NCBI GenBank assembly: GCA_020248665.1
Contig: JADCHE010000040.1
Location: 1 to 55,509, forward strand
Source of the DNA: Burkholderiales bacterium
GTDB taxonomy: Bacteria > Pseudomonadota > Gammaproteobacteria > Burkholderiales > Burkholderiaceae_E
Reading direction: 5' to 3'
DNA length: 55,509 bases
The notes under the pieces are model-generated. The model was not told where the DNA came from. It saw only the letters and a program-made list of their open reading frames with translations, and did not search any database. This document shows, piece after piece, positions 18,724 through 29,327 of the stretch (positions are counted from its first letter, which is position 1; the number at the start of each line of letters is the position of its first letter). The position numbers and the translations under genes are program-made.

Positions 18724-20433
18724 ATGGGGATGACGATGGAGCAGACCGAGGCGGCGGCCGAGTTCGACTACGTGATCGTGGGGGCGGGCACCGCCGGCTG
18801 CCTGCTCGCGAACCGCCTGTCCGCCGATCCCGGCCGGCGCGTGCTGCTGCTCGAGGCGGGCGGCAAGGACGACTGGATGTGGATCCACATCCCCGTCGGT
18901 TACCTGTACTGCATCGACAACCCGCGCACCGACTGGCGCTTCCGGACCCAGCCCGAGGCCGGCCTGAACGGGCGCGCGCTGATCTACCCGCGCGGCCGCA
19001 CGCTCGGCGGGTGCTCGTCGATCAACGGGATGATCTACATGCGCGGCCAGCGCGGCGACTATCAGCGCTGGGTCGATGCGGGCAACCCCGGCTGGGGCTG
19101 GGACGACGTGCTGCCGTACTTCGTGAAGCACGAGGACTACCACGGGCTCGACGGCGGCGGGGCCGATCCGCTGCACGGTCACGGTGGCGAGTGGCGCGTG
19201 GAGACGCCGCGGCTGTCCTGGGAGATCCTCGACGCGTTCCGCAAGGCGGCGGCCGAGGCGGGCATCCCGGCGACCGACGACTTCAACCGGGGCGACAACT
19301 TCGGCTGCGGGTATTTCGAGGTCAACCAGCGGCGCGGCGTCCGGTGGAACGCGTCGAAGGCGTTCCTGCGACCGGTCCAGTCGCGGCCGAACCTGACGGT
19401 CTGGACCGAGGCGCACGTCGCGCGGGTCCGGTTCGAGGGGCGCCGGGCGGTCGGGGTCGACGTGGCCCGCGGGCCGGCAGGCGCGGTCGGTCCGGAGCGG
19501 TTCGTCCGGGCGCGCGCCGAGGTGATCCTGTCGGCGGGCGCGATCGGGTCGGTGCAGTTGCTGCAGCTGTCCGGCGTGGGTCCGGCGGACCACCTCCGGT
19601 CGCTCGGCGTGCCGGTGGTGCACGCTTCGGAGGGGGTCGGCGCCAACCTGCAGGACCACCTGCAGCTGCGGCTCGCCTACAAGGTTTCCGGCGTGACCAC
19701 CCTGAACCAGCAGGCCAACAGCCTGTTCGGCAAGGCGTGGATGGGGGTGCAGTACGGCCTCTGGCGCCGTGGGCCGCTGACGATGTCGCCGAGCCAGCTC
19801 GGCGCGTTCACCCGCAGCGATCCGAGCGTCGAGTGGCCCGACCTGGAGTACCACGTGCAGCCGCTGTCGCTGGACCGGTTCGGCGAGCCGCTGCACACCT
19901 TCCCGGCGTTCACCGCGTCCGTGTGCCAGTTGCGGCCGTCGTCGCGGGGGACGGTCCGGATCGCGAGCGCGGACTGGCGCTCGGCGCCCGAGATCCGGCC
20001 GAACTACCTGAGCGATCCCTGCGACCGTGCGGTCGCCGCGAACGCGATCCGGGTCACGCGGAGGATCGCCCGGATGCCGGCGCTCGCGCGGTATGCACCC
20101 GAGGAGTTCAAGCCGGGCCTGTCGTTCCAGACCGAAGAGGAGCTGGTGAAGGCGGCCGGCGAGATTGGCACGACCATCTTCCATCCGGTCGGTACCGCGA
20201 AGATGGGTCCCGACGGCGACCCGATGGCCGTGGTCGACGGGCGGCTGAGGGTGCGGGGCGTCGAGGGGCTGCGCGTCGTGGACGCGTCGATCATGCCGAC
20301 GATCACGTCGGGGAACACGAACTCGCCGACCTTGATGATCGCCGAGCGCGGTGCAGAGATGATCCTGGAGGACGCTCGGGATGTTTCACGTGAAACGTCC
20401 ACCCGTGTCGGGCAGGTGGTGTCTTCGCTGTAG
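18724..20433 (+). CDS. GMC-family FAD-dependent alcohol/choline dehydrogenase
   Basis: 569 residues. The FAD dinucleotide motif is VGAGTAGCLLANRLS, followed by PRGRTLGGCSSINGM and a second GMC signature GAIGSVQLLQLSGVG. The catalytic His region is HPVGTAKMG and the C-terminal Asn site GNTNSPTLMIAE. It would oxidise a primary alcohol and pass electrons to a quinone or similar acceptor. A parS-like palindrome (20382-20397) lies inside the last codons, so the C-terminal tail sequence is partly dictated by a DNA-binding site. Last gene of the mmsA operon. Confidence 0.92.
   Translation: MGMTMEQTEAAAEFDYVIVGAGTAGCLLANRLSADPGRRVLLLEAGGKDDWMWIHIPVGYLYCIDNPRTDWRFRTQPEAGLNGRALIYPRGRTLGGCSSINGMIYMRGQRGDYQRWVDAGNPGWGWDDVLPYFVKHEDYHGLDGGGADPLHGHGGEWRVETPRLSWEILDAFRKAAAEAGIPATDDFNRGDNFGCGYFEVNQRRGVRWNASKAFLRPVQSRPNLTVWTEAHVARVRFEGRRAVGVDVARGPAGAVGPERFVRARAEVILSAGAIGSVQLLQLSGVGPADHLRSLGVPVVHASEGVGANLQDHLQLRLAYKVSGVTTLNQQANSLFGKAWMGVQYGLWRRGPLTMSPSQLGAFTRSDPSVEWPDLEYHVQPLSLDRFGEPLHTFPAFTASVCQLRPSSRGTVRIASADWRSAPEIRPNYLSDPCDRAVAANAIRVTRRIARMPALARYAPEEFKPGLSFQTEEELVKAAGEIGTTIFHPVGTAKMGPDGDPMAVVDGRLRVRGVEGLRVVDASIMPTITSGNTNSPTLMIAERGAEMILEDARDVSRETSTRVGQVVSSL
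20382..20397. promoter_or_regulatory. parS site 1 (ParB-binding), inside the GMC gene
   Basis: TGTTTCACGTGAAACG differs from the chromosomal parS consensus TGTTNCACGTGAAACA only at the last base, and its central 14 bases are a perfect palindrome. It lies in the coding sequence of the GMC dehydrogenase, about 3.5 kb before parA. Confidence 0.9.
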
Positions 20434-20843
20434 CGGGACGGTGGTGGTGAGGGCGCTCGCGGACCGGCCCGGGGTGCCGGGCCGCCGCGGCTGCAGTGCG
20501 TCGCATGGCTTCGGGCGATGCGGCTTGCGGATACCTGGCCGCCGGCGTGCGATCGGGGCGTGGGATCGGTTCCCGGGATGCGTCGAGGCGACCTTCGGTT
20601 GCTCCAGGGCCCGCGGGCGACCACGCAGGCCGGTGGACGCGCTCGCCAAGGGCGACTGACTGCGTCGTGCCGGTTCGATGCTTCGCTCGCCCCGCGTTCT
20701 TGGCCGACGCCCGGCGCCGCCCGTCGGGTGTGGCGCCCCAAGAGGGCGGTCTAACGCTCGCCGCGGGCACAACAGTCTGTGCGGGAGAGCGGTCGTGAGG
20801 GGGGCGGGCGTGGCTAGCGCGGATTGACCAGGCCGCGCTGGCG

Positions 20844-20870
20844 CGGCTCGAGCGGCTCGAGCGGCTCGAG
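20844..20870 (+). repeat. Three tandem copies of cggctcgag
   Basis: Perfect 9-bp triplication in the mnmG upstream region, each unit containing a CTCGAG palindrome. Probably replication slippage; no protein-binding role can be inferred. Confidence 0.75.
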
Positions 20871-21080
20871 CGGCGACAGGGCGACGATCGGGCGAATACG
20901 GCGTCGGTCGCGTCGACCCGAATGTTGGGGCCGAGTGCGGCCGGGGCGCTGGCTCATTCAGCGCGAAGGCACGCCATCGTTCTCGGGGATGCAGCGGCTG
21001 GGGACATGCGCCGCCTCGCCTCACGGACCGTTCGGTCGTCGTGAAGGCCGTGGCCGTGGAGGGGCTCGGTGGGGCTTCGA

Positions 21081-21096
21081 TGTTCCACGTGAAACG
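21081..21096. promoter_or_regulatory. parS site 2 (ParB-binding)
   Basis: TGTTCCACGTGAAACG matches TGTTNCACGTGAAACA at 15 of 16 positions. It lies 127 bases (start to start) before parS site 3 in the mnmG upstream region. Confidence 0.9.
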
Positions 21097-21206
21097 TCCG
21101 ATTCGTTCCCCCTTCGTCCATGCGGACCCGTGCCGATCGGTGCTCGCGACTCATCCACCGACCTGGCTCCAACGGGTCGTGCCAACACCTTCCGCCCGGC
21201 TCGCCG

Positions 21207-21234
21207 TTGTTCCACGTGAAACAGCCCCTATAAT
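21207..21234 (+). promoter_or_regulatory. Predicted mnmG operon promoter overlapping parS site 3
   Basis: The -35 candidate TTGTTC (21207-21212) and a perfect -10 TATAAT (21229-21234) are separated by 16 bases. parS site 3 covers the -35 and most of the spacer. ParB bound there should compete with RNA polymerase, suggesting autoregulation of mnmG-rsmG-parAB. Confidence 0.65.
21208..21223. promoter_or_regulatory. parS site 3 (ParB-binding), exact consensus
   Basis: TGTTCCACGTGAAACA is a full 16/16 match to the TGTTNCACGTGAAACA consensus. It lies 52 bases before the mnmG start codon. Confidence 0.95.
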
Positions 21235-21274
21235 TCGCTCCCCCGTCAGGCCCACCCTGCGCGAGCGCAGCACC

Positions 21275-23167
21275 ATGGACTTCCCCGAGCAATTCGGCGT
21301 GATCGTCGTCGGCGGCGGCCACGCCGGCACCGAGGCCGCGCTCGCCGCGGCGCGGATGGGTGTCCGCACCCTGCTGCTGACGCACAGCATCGAGACCCTG
21401 GGGCAGATGTCCTGCAACCCATCGATCGGTGGTATCGGCAAGGGCCACCTGGTCAAGGAAGTGGACGCCCTGGGGGGTGCGATGGCCTCCGCGACCGACG
21501 AGGCAGGCATCCAGTTCCGGATCCTCAACTCGAGCAAGGGTCCGGCGGTGCGGGCCACGCGCGCGCAGGCGGACCGCGTGCTCTACCGCCAGGCGATCCG
21601 CTCCCGGCTCGAGAATCAGCCGAACCTGTGGCTCTTCCAGCAGGCCGTCGACGACCTGATCCTCGACGGGGACCGGGTCGTCGGTGCGGTCACGCAGCTG
21701 GGCCTGCGGTTCAGGGCGCGCGCCGTGGTGGTCACCGCCGGCACCTTCCTGAACGGGCTGATCCACGTCGGCCTGAACAACTACTCGGCCGGCCGGGCCG
21801 GCGACCCGCCGTCGATCTCGCTCGGCCAGCGGCTGAAGGCGCTGGCGCTGCCGCAGGGTCGACTCAAGACCGGTACTCCGCCGCGGATCGACGGCCGCTC
21901 GATCGACTTCGACCAGCTCGAGATCCAGCCCGGCGACAGCGATCCGATCCCGGTCTTCTCGTTCCTCGGGACCCCCGAACAGCACCCGCGCCAGCTGCCG
22001 TGCTGGGTCACGCACACCAATGCCCGCACCCACGACATCATCCGCGCCGGCCTCGACCGCTCGCCGATGTACACCGGAGTCATCGAGGGCGTGGGTCCGC
22101 GCTACTGCCCGTCGATCGAGGACAAGATCCACCGCTTCGCGCACAAGGACGCGCACCAGATCTTCCTCGAGCCCGAGGGCCTGACCACGAACGAGTTCTA
22201 CCCGAACGGCGTGTCGACGAGCCTGCCTTTCGACGTGCAGATCGCGCTGGTGCGCTCGATGGTCGGCCTCGAGCGCGCGCACATCCTGCGCCCCGGCTAT
22301 GCGATCGAGTACGACTACTACGACCCGCGCGCGCTGCAAGCGTCGCTCGAGACCAAGGCGATCGGTGGCCTGTTCTTCGCCGGCCAGATCAACGGCACGA
22401 CCGGCTACGAGGAGGCCGCGGCCCAGGGCCTGCTCGCCGGCCTCAACGCCGCGCTGCAGGTGACCGACCGCGACCCGTGGTGCCCGGCGCGTCACGAGGC
22501 CTACCTCGGCGTGCTGGTCGACGACCTGATCACCCGCGGCGTCGCGGAGCCCTACCGGATGTTCACCAGCCGGGCCGAGTACCGCTTGAGCCTGCGCGAG
22601 GACAACGCAGACCTGCGACTGACCGAGATCGGCCGCCGCCTGGGCTGCGTCGACGATGCCCGCTGGAGCGCCTTCGCCCGCAAGCGCGACGCGATCGACG
22701 CCGAACTCCAGCGCCTGCGCAGCACCTGGGTGAACCCGCGGGTGCTCGACGCGGCGAAGGCCACCGCGCTGCTCGGCGCGCCGCTCGAGCGCGACTACTC
22801 GCTGGCGGACCTGGTCAAGCGCCCGGACGTCCGCTACGCGGCGGTCGTCGAGGCGACCGGCCCGGGCGCCGACGATCCGGCGGTCGCCGAGCAGGTCGAG
22901 ATCCAGCTGAAGTACTCGGGCTACATCGCCCGCCAGCAGGCCGAGGTCGAGCGGCAGACTCACCAGGAGCACCAGCCGATCCCGGAGGACCTGGACTACG
23001 CCGAGGTGCGCGGCCTGTCCTTCGAAGCCCGCCAGCGGCTCGCGCAGCACCGTCCGCAGACCGTCGGGCAGGCCTCGCGGATCCAGGGCATCACGCCTGC
23101 GGCGATCTCGCTGCTGCTGGTGCACCTGAAGCGTCTGCGCGCGGGCGCCTCGCGCGATGCGGCCTGA
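21275..23167 (+). CDS. mnmG: tRNA uridine-5-carboxymethylaminomethyl synthesis enzyme MnmG (GidA)
   Basis: 630 residues, exactly the usual length. FAD-binding [17 protein letters not shown] lies at the N-terminus, with [25 protein letters not shown] and [18 protein letters not shown] further on. With MnmE it installs the cmnm5 group on wobble U34 of certain tRNAs, using FAD and a methylene-folate. The ATG at 21275 matches the family N-terminus ([15 protein letters not shown]). It is first gene of mnmG-rsmG-parA-parB, a conserved origin-proximal arrangement, and overlaps rsmG by 11 bases. Confidence 0.98.
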   Translation: MDFPEQFGVIVVGGGHAGTEAALAAARMGVRTLLLTHSIETLGQMSCNPSIGGIGKGHLVKEVDALGGAMASATDEAGIQFRILNSSKGPAVRATRAQADRVLYRQAIRSRLENQPNLWLFQQAVDDLILDGDRVVGAVTQLGLRFRARAVVVTAGTFLNGLIHVGLNNYSAGRAGDPPSISLGQRLKALALPQGRLKTGTPPRIDGRSIDFDQLEIQPGDSDPIPVFSFLGTPEQHPRQLPCWVTHTNARTHDIIRAGLDRSPMYTGVIEGVGPRYCPSIEDKIHRFAHKDAHQIFLEPEGLTTNEFYPNGVSTSLPFDVQIALVRSMVGLERAHILRPGYAIEYDYYDPRALQASLETKAIGGLFFAGQINGTTGYEEAAAQGLLAGLNAALQVTDRDPWCPARHEAYLGVLVDDLITRGVAEPYRMFTSRAEYRLSLREDNADLRLTEIGRRLGCVDDARWSAFARKRDAIDAELQRLRSTWVNPRVLDAAKATALLGAPLERDYSLADLVKRPDVRYAAVVEATGPGADDPAVAEQVEIQLKYSGYIARQQAEVERQTHQEHQPIPEDLDYAEVRGLSFEARQRLAQHRPQTVGQASRIQGITPAAISLLLVHLKRLRAGASRDAA

Positions 23168-23852
23168 TCGCCTCCCGACGGCCGATCCGGCCGCGCTCGC
23201 GCTGCGCCTGCGCCAGGGCGCGGCCGAACTCGGCCTGGTGCTGCCCGAACCGGTGCTGCGCCGCCTGCTCGACTACCTGACGCTGCTCGCCAAGTGGAAC
23301 GCGGTCTACAACCTGACCGCGATCCGCGATCCGCAGGACATGCTCGTGCAGCACCTGCTCGACGCGCTGTCGATCCTGCCGGCGCTGCGCCGCCGGCTCG
23401 ACCTCGACCGCAGCACCATCGCCGACGTCGGCTCCGGCGCGGGCCTGCCCGGCCTGCCACTCGCGATCGTCCACCCGGGTGCCCGACTGGTCTCGATCGA
23501 GCCGGTCGGCAAGAAGACCGCCTTCCAGCGCCAGGTCTGCTCGGAGTTGGTGCTTACAAACGTCGAGGTATACACCGGCAAGGCCGAGTCGCTCGCCCGT
23601 CCCTGCGACCTGGTCACCTGCCGCGCGTTCGCGTCGCTGGTCGACTTCGTCGACGCATCGGCCCGTCTCACCGGCCCGACGACGCTGCTCGCCGCGATGA
23701 AGGGGCAGCGGACCGGCCTCGACGCCGAGGCGGCCGCGCTGCCGCGCGACTGCGTCGTCGAGGTCGAGCCGCTGCGCGTGCCGTTCCTCGACGCCGAGCG
23801 CCATCTCGTCCTGATCCGCCGCGTCGCGCCCGCGACCGGCGCCGCCCACTAG
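23157..23852 (+). CDS. rsmG: 16S rRNA (guanine527-N7)-methyltransferase RsmG (GidB)
   Basis: 231 residues. The SAM-binding loop is [28 protein letters not shown] and the QHLLDAL region are family hallmarks, and [14 protein letters not shown] follows the Rossmann strand. It methylates N7 of G527 in the 16S rRNA 530 loop; loss of function gives low-level streptomycin resistance in other bacteria. It overlaps the end of mnmG by 11 bases and is translationally coupled to it. Confidence 0.97.
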   Translation: MRPDRLPTADPAALALRLRQGAAELGLVLPEPVLRRLLDYLTLLAKWNAVYNLTAIRDPQDMLVQHLLDALSILPALRRRLDLDRSTIADVGSGAGLPGLPLAIVHPGARLVSIEPVGKKTAFQRQVCSELVLTNVEVYTGKAESLARPCDLVTCRAFASLVDFVDASARLTGPTTLLAAMKGQRTGLDAEAAALPRDCVVEVEPLRVPFLDAERHLVLIRRVAPATGAAH

Positions 23853-23865
23853 AGTCCCCGCCACC

Positions 23866-24636
23866 GTGGCCAAGATCTTCGCCATCGCGAACCAGAAGGG
23901 CGGCGTCGGAAAGACGACCACCTGCGTGAACCTCGCCGCCGCGCTCGCCCGCCTGGGCAAGCGCGTGCTGCTCGTCGACCTCGACCCCCAGGGCAACGCA
24001 ACGATGGGCAGCGGCATCGACAAGCGCACGCTCGAGCGCACGGTCTACCAGGTGCTGATCGGCCTGTCCGACGTCACCGAGGCGAGCGTGAGGAGCGAGG
24101 CCGGCGGCTACGCCGTGCTGCCGGCCAACCGCGAGCTCGCCGGCGCCGAGATCGAGCTGGTCGACTTCGACGAGCGCGAGACGCGCCTGAAGGACGCGCT
24201 CGCCGCCGTCGACGACCAGTACGACTTCATCCTGATCGACGCGCCGCCCGCGCTGTCGCTGCTGACGCTGAACGGCCTGTGCGCGGCGCACGGCGTCGTG
24301 ATCCCGATGCAGTGCGAGTACTACGCGCTCGAAGGCCTGTCCGACCTGGTGTCGACGATCAAGAAGGTCCACGCGAACCTGAACACCAACCTGAAGGTGA
24401 TCGGCCTGCTGCGGGTGATGTTCGACCCGCGGATGACGCTGTCGCAGCAGGTCTCGGCGCAGCTCGAGCGGCACTTCGGCGACAAGGTCTTCCGCACCGT
24501 GATCCCGCGCAACATCCGCCTCGCCGAAGCGCCGAGCTACGGCCAGCCCGGCGTGGTGTTCGACCCCGCGTCGAAGGGCGCCAAGGCCTACATCGACTTC
24601 GGCGCCGAGATGATCGAGCGCCTGGACACCCTCTGA
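23866..24636 (+). CDS. parA: Chromosome partitioning ATPase ParA (Soj)
   Basis: 256 residues from a GTG start, 13 bases after rsmG. The deviant Walker A box is NQKGGVGKTTT at the N-terminus, with LLVDLDPQGNATMGSG and LIDAPPALSLLTLN for the Walker A-prime and Walker B regions. It drives segregation of ParB-parS complexes along the nucleoid by ATP-dependent DNA binding. The short N-terminus without a DNA-binding extension marks it as a chromosomal (type Ib-like/Soj) ParA. The cognate parS sites lie 2.6-3.5 kb upstream. Confidence 0.97.
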   Translation: MAKIFAIANQKGGVGKTTTCVNLAAALARLGKRVLLVDLDPQGNATMGSGIDKRTLERTVYQVLIGLSDVTEASVRSEAGGYAVLPANRELAGAEIELVDFDERETRLKDALAAVDDQYDFILIDAPPALSLLTLNGLCAAHGVVIPMQCEYYALEGLSDLVSTIKKVHANLNTNLKVIGLLRVMFDPRMTLSQQVSAQLERHFGDKVFRTVIPRNIRLAEAPSYGQPGVVFDPASKGAKAYIDFGAEMIERLDTL

Positions 24637-24661
24637 CCGCGCGCCAGCCCGGGAGCCCCGC

Positions 24662-25585
24662 ATGACGACACCGACCGCCACCGCGAAGAAACCCAAGGGC
24701 CTCGGCCGCGGCCTCGACGTGCTGCTCGGCGAGGACCGCGTCTCCGCGCCGCGGCCCGAGCCGGCCGAGCCGGCGGTGCCGTCGGCGCTGCCCGTCGCGC
24801 GGATGCAGGCCGGTCGCTACCAGCCGCGCACGCGGATGGACGAGGCCTCGCTGCAGGAGCTCGCGTCGTCGATCCGCCAGCACGGACTGATGCAGCCGAT
24901 CGTCGTGCGCCCGATCGGTCACGATCGTTACGAGATCATCGCCGGCGAGCGGCGCTTCCGCGCGGCGCAGATGGCGGGCCTCGACGCGGTGCCGGTCGTC
25001 GTGCGCGAGGTGTCCGACCAGAACGCGCTCGCGATGGCGCTGATCGAGAACATCCAGCGCGAGGACCTGAACCCGCTCGAGGAGGCGCAGGCGATCCGCC
25101 GGCTGCTCGAGGAGTTCCAGTACACGCACGAGCAGGCATCCGAGGCGATCGGCCGCTCGCGCAGCGCGACCTCGAACCTGCTGCGCCTGCTGAACCTCGC
25201 GCCGCCGGTGCAGACGATGCTGCTCGCGGGCGACCTCGAGATGGGCCACGCACGCGCGCTGCTCGCGCTCGAGCGCGCGCAGCAGATCCTCGCCGCGAAC
25301 CGGGTCGTCGAGAAGCGGCTGTCGGTCCGAGAGACCGAGAGGCTGGTCGCGCAGCAGGCGGCGGGCGACGGCGCGGTCGGGTCGGGGACGCGCCCGAGGA
25401 AGGCGACGCCGGACGCCGACCTGCTGCGGCTGCAGGAGCGCATGGCCGAGCGGCTGGGCGCGCCGGTCGAGCTGAAAGCCGACGCGAAGGGCAAGGGGCG
25501 CCTCGTCGTGCACTTCGACACGATCGAGCAGTTCGAGGGCCTGCGCGAGGCGCTCGGCCTGGACGACGCCCGGCTCGGCGACTGA
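24662..25585 (+). CDS. parB: Chromosome partitioning protein ParB (Spo0J)
   Basis: 307 residues. The N-terminal ParA-stimulating segment contains KKPKGLGRGLDVLLG. The CTP-binding domain holds GERRFRAAQMAG and ENIQREDLNPLEEAQA. The helix-turn-helix spans YTHEQASEAIGRSRSATSNL, and a C-terminal dimer domain (about 265-307) follows. It loads onto parS as a CTP-dependent sliding clamp. It is cotranscribed with parA, 25 bases apart. A perfect palindrome right after the stop may end the operon. Confidence 0.97.
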   Translation: MTTPTATAKKPKGLGRGLDVLLGEDRVSAPRPEPAEPAVPSALPVARMQAGRYQPRTRMDEASLQELASSIRQHGLMQPIVVRPIGHDRYEIIAGERRFRAAQMAGLDAVPVVVREVSDQNALAMALIENIQREDLNPLEEAQAIRRLLEEFQYTHEQASEAIGRSRSATSNLLRLLNLAPPVQTMLLAGDLEMGHARALLALERAQQILAANRVVEKRLSVRETERLVAQQAAGDGAVGSGTRPRKATPDADLLRLQERMAERLGAPVELKADAKGKGRLVVHFDTIEQFEGLREALGLDDARLGD

Positions 25586-25590
25586 ACCTG

Positions 25591-25606
25591 CCGCCGGCGC
25601 CGGCGG
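25591..25606. terminator. Perfect 16-bp palindrome after parB, possible terminator
   Basis: ccgccggcgccggcgg begins five bases after the parB stop and is fully self-complementary, followed by a second G/C-rich inverted element. It would form a stable RNA hairpin, but there is no U-tract, so intrinsic termination is uncertain. Confidence 0.4.
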
Positions 25607-25711
25607 GCGACCGCCCGAAACGCCGGGGCGCGGGACACCCCTCCGCGAGGAGGCGGCGCGATGGGCCGGTGCGACGGCGGGAACCGGGATCAGGTCCCGT
25701 CCGCAGCCCGC

Positions 25712-26854
25712 TCAGATCCCCGTCGCCTTCTTCAGGAAGTCCGAGCGGTCGATCGACTTGACCGCGAGGTCCTTCACGTCGCCGTCCTTCAGCACCCGCA
25801 GCGGGATCGTCGCGCCCGCCGGGCCGACCTTCCAGACCTTGCGGTAGAACTCCGCCTGGTCGCCGACCTTCTCGCCCGCGACGCCGATGACGACGTCGCC
25901 CGGTGACACGCCCGCGGCCTCGGCCGGACCGTTGCGCGCCACCCGCACCACCATCAGGTTGCCGCGCACCGACTCGGTGGTCATGCCCAGCCACGGGTTC
26001 GCGCCGTCCCCGCGCCGGCCCTTCGAGAGCAGGTCGGCCATGATCGGCTTGAGCAGGTTCACCGGCACCCACAGGTTGCCCGGCACGCCCGCCTGCCCGC
26101 TCGCGGCGTCGTTGACGACCAGCGACCCGACCGCGATCAGCCGTCCGTCCTCGGCCGAGATCAGCGCCGCGCCGCTCCAGTTGTTGACCGGCGGGAAGGT
26201 GTAGATCGGCGACTCGATCAGGTACTCCCAGGCAGCCGCGAACGGCTTGCGCGAGAGCACGAAGATCTCGGTCGCCTCGGGCTCCCCCTGGCCGAGCGTC
26301 AGCACCCGCTGCTTCTCCTTGACCCGATCGGAATCGCCGAGCGCCATCGGCTTGCCGTCGAGCGGCAGCACTGTACGCACCAGCCCGAAGCCGGTCGCAT
26401 GGTCGTAGCCCGCGACCGACGCCGGGATCCGCTTGCCGGAGGCGGTGGTGACCATGACCGCGTCGGCCTCGAGCGTCAGGTAGCCGATCGTCAGCACCGT
26501 GCGCTCGTCGAGGATGATGCCGGTGCCGAAGCGCGCACCGCCGAGGCTCTGCGCGCTGGTCGCGTCCTCCGGAACCTTGGTGTCGAGCCGGACGATCGAC
26601 GGGTTGAACCGCGTCAGGTCGCCGAGGTTGCCCGCGGGCGGGGGCAGGCGAGGTCCGCCCGACTGCACCGGCACGGCGCGGGCGCCGTCGGCGGCCGTCG
26701 CGGACCCGGACCCGACGAAGGCCGCCGCGACCGCGGTCGCGAAGGCGATGCCGGCCAGCCGCCGGCTCCAGCCCGGGGCGCGCCCCCGGTCGACCCGGGC
26801 GACGGTCGCCGGGCAGGTATCGGCGACATCACCGACAGTAGACACGGAACGCAT
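25712..26854 (-). CDS. Exported HtrA-like serine protease homologue with PDZ domain, probably catalytically dead
   Basis: 380 residues from an ATG with a strong caggaggg RBS. A signal peptide or anchor occupies about 30-55. The trypsin-like domain (about 85-275) contains FGTGIILDERTVLTIGYL, but the catalytic His position holds Tyr125 and the Asp position holds Gly155 (DHATGFGLV against the usual DxxTDLAL). Ser227 in NWSGAAL remains. A PDZ domain (about 286-375: NPWLGMTTES, AAGVSPGDVVIG) ends the protein. It may be a periplasmic binding scaffold rather than a protease. It is divergent from the ATP synthase operon and convergent with parAB. Confidence 0.87.
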   Translation of the reverse strand: MRSVSTVGDVADTCPATVARVDRGRAPGWSRRLAGIAFATAVAAAFVGSGSATAADGARAVPVQSGGPRLPPPAGNLGDLTRFNPSIVRLDTKVPEDATSAQSLGGARFGTGIILDERTVLTIGYLTLEADAVMVTTASGKRIPASVAGYDHATGFGLVRTVLPLDGKPMALGDSDRVKEKQRVLTLGQGEPEATEIFVLSRKPFAAAWEYLIESPIYTFPPVNNWSGAALISAEDGRLIAVGSLVVNDAASGQAGVPGNLWVPVNLLKPIMADLLSKGRRGDGANPWLGMTTESVRGNLMVVRVARNGPAEAAGVSPGDVVIGVAGEKVGDQAEFYRKVWKVGPAGATIPLRVLKDGDVKDLAVKSIDRSDFLKKATGI

Positions 26855-27088
26855 CGTTGCCCTCCTGATGCACGTCTGGACGATTGTTCGGGCGATGCCA
26901 CGAAAACGCAAGGACGCCCCTCGCCCGGGATGCGGCATCCGTCGGCCGACCGGAACGGGCGCCCGGCCGCGCCGCCATGAGGCACACACGGCCCGACCAC
27001 CCGCCGCATTCGATATGACGAATCCCCCGATGCCGCCCCGCTGCGTCGTCTCCGGGGTTGCTGCGACGCGTCAACCCCGGCCCGATCT

Positions 27089-27117
27089 TTGACCCGAAGC
27101 GGCCGATCACCTATACT
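27089..27117 (+). promoter_or_regulatory. atpI: Sigma-70-type promoter of the ATP synthase operon
   Basis: TTGACC (27089-27094) and TATACT (27112-27117) are separated by an ideal 17 bases. Transcription should begin near 27124, just upstream of atpI. It stands out strongly in this G+C-rich context and is the clearest promoter in the window. The surrounding 26855-27159 gap holds no gene. Confidence 0.8.
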
Positions 27118-27159
27118 CTCCAGTCTTTGCCTGCCGCACGTCCGGCCGCGATCTCAGCA

Positions 27160-28748
<1,589 letters not shown>

Positions 28749-28840
28749 TCGAACCCACGCACCGCAGCCTGCGCTGCCGTGTCGTGTGAAGGGGCCCGTA
28801 CCGAAGCGACGGCTCCCGAACCCATCATAGGAATCCGGTC

Positions 28841-29314
28841 GTGAACATCAACGCGACGCTTTTCGTCCAGATCGTCGTCTTCGCGGCACTCTGGTGGTTC
28901 ACCGCGAAATACGTCTGGCCGCCGATCGTCAAGTCGCTCGACGAGCGCAGCAAGCGCATCGCCGACGGGCTCGCCGCCGCCGACAAGGCGAAGGCCGACC
29001 TGTCCGCCGCCGAGAAGCGCGTGCAGGCCGAGATCAACTCGGCCCGCGCCAGCGCCGCCGAGGTCCGCGCCTCGGGCGAGAAGCAGGCCGCCACGCTGAT
29101 CGAGGAGGCCCGCGCCGAGGCCGCGCGCATCGTCGCCGAGGCCCGCAAGGCCGCGGAAGGCGAAGCCGCGCTCGCCGCGCAGCGGGCGAAGGACCAGCTG
29201 CGCGAGCAGGTCGCCACGCTGGCGGTCGCCGGCGCCGAGCGGATCCTCAAGCGCGAGATCGACGCCCAGAAGCATGCAGAACTCCTCGCCGGCCTGAAGG
29301 CCGAGCTGCGCTGA
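28841..29314 (+). CDS. atpF: F0F1 ATP synthase subunit b
   Basis: 157 residues from a GTG start ([20 protein letters not shown] is the membrane anchor that begins the family). A long Ala/Glu/Lys-rich coiled coil forms the peripheral stalk, which holds alpha3beta3 against subunit a through delta. Confidence 0.95.
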   Translation: MNINATLFVQIVVFAALWWFTAKYVWPPIVKSLDERSKRIADGLAAADKAKADLSAAEKRVQAEINSARASAAEVRASGEKQAATLIEEARAEAARIVAEARKAAEGEAALAAQRAKDQLREQVATLAVAGAERILKREIDAQKHAELLAGLKAELR

Positions 29315-29327
29315 GGCGACGGGCACC

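Larger units (their letters stand above)
20434..21274. other. 841-bp non-coding region before mnmG with parS sites
   Basis: No convincing gene is present: the open frames are low-complexity or lack start context. The region holds a triplicated 9-bp repeat (20844-20870), two parS sites (21081-21096, 21208-21223) and the mnmG promoter. It is visibly less G+C-rich than the neighbouring genes. The mnmE gene often found before mnmG is not here. Confidence 0.7.

Noticed and set aside
20434-21040. Small genes in several open frames before mnmG
   Set aside because: The translations are Arg/Ser/Gly low-complexity, lack ribosome sites and overlap each other on both strands.
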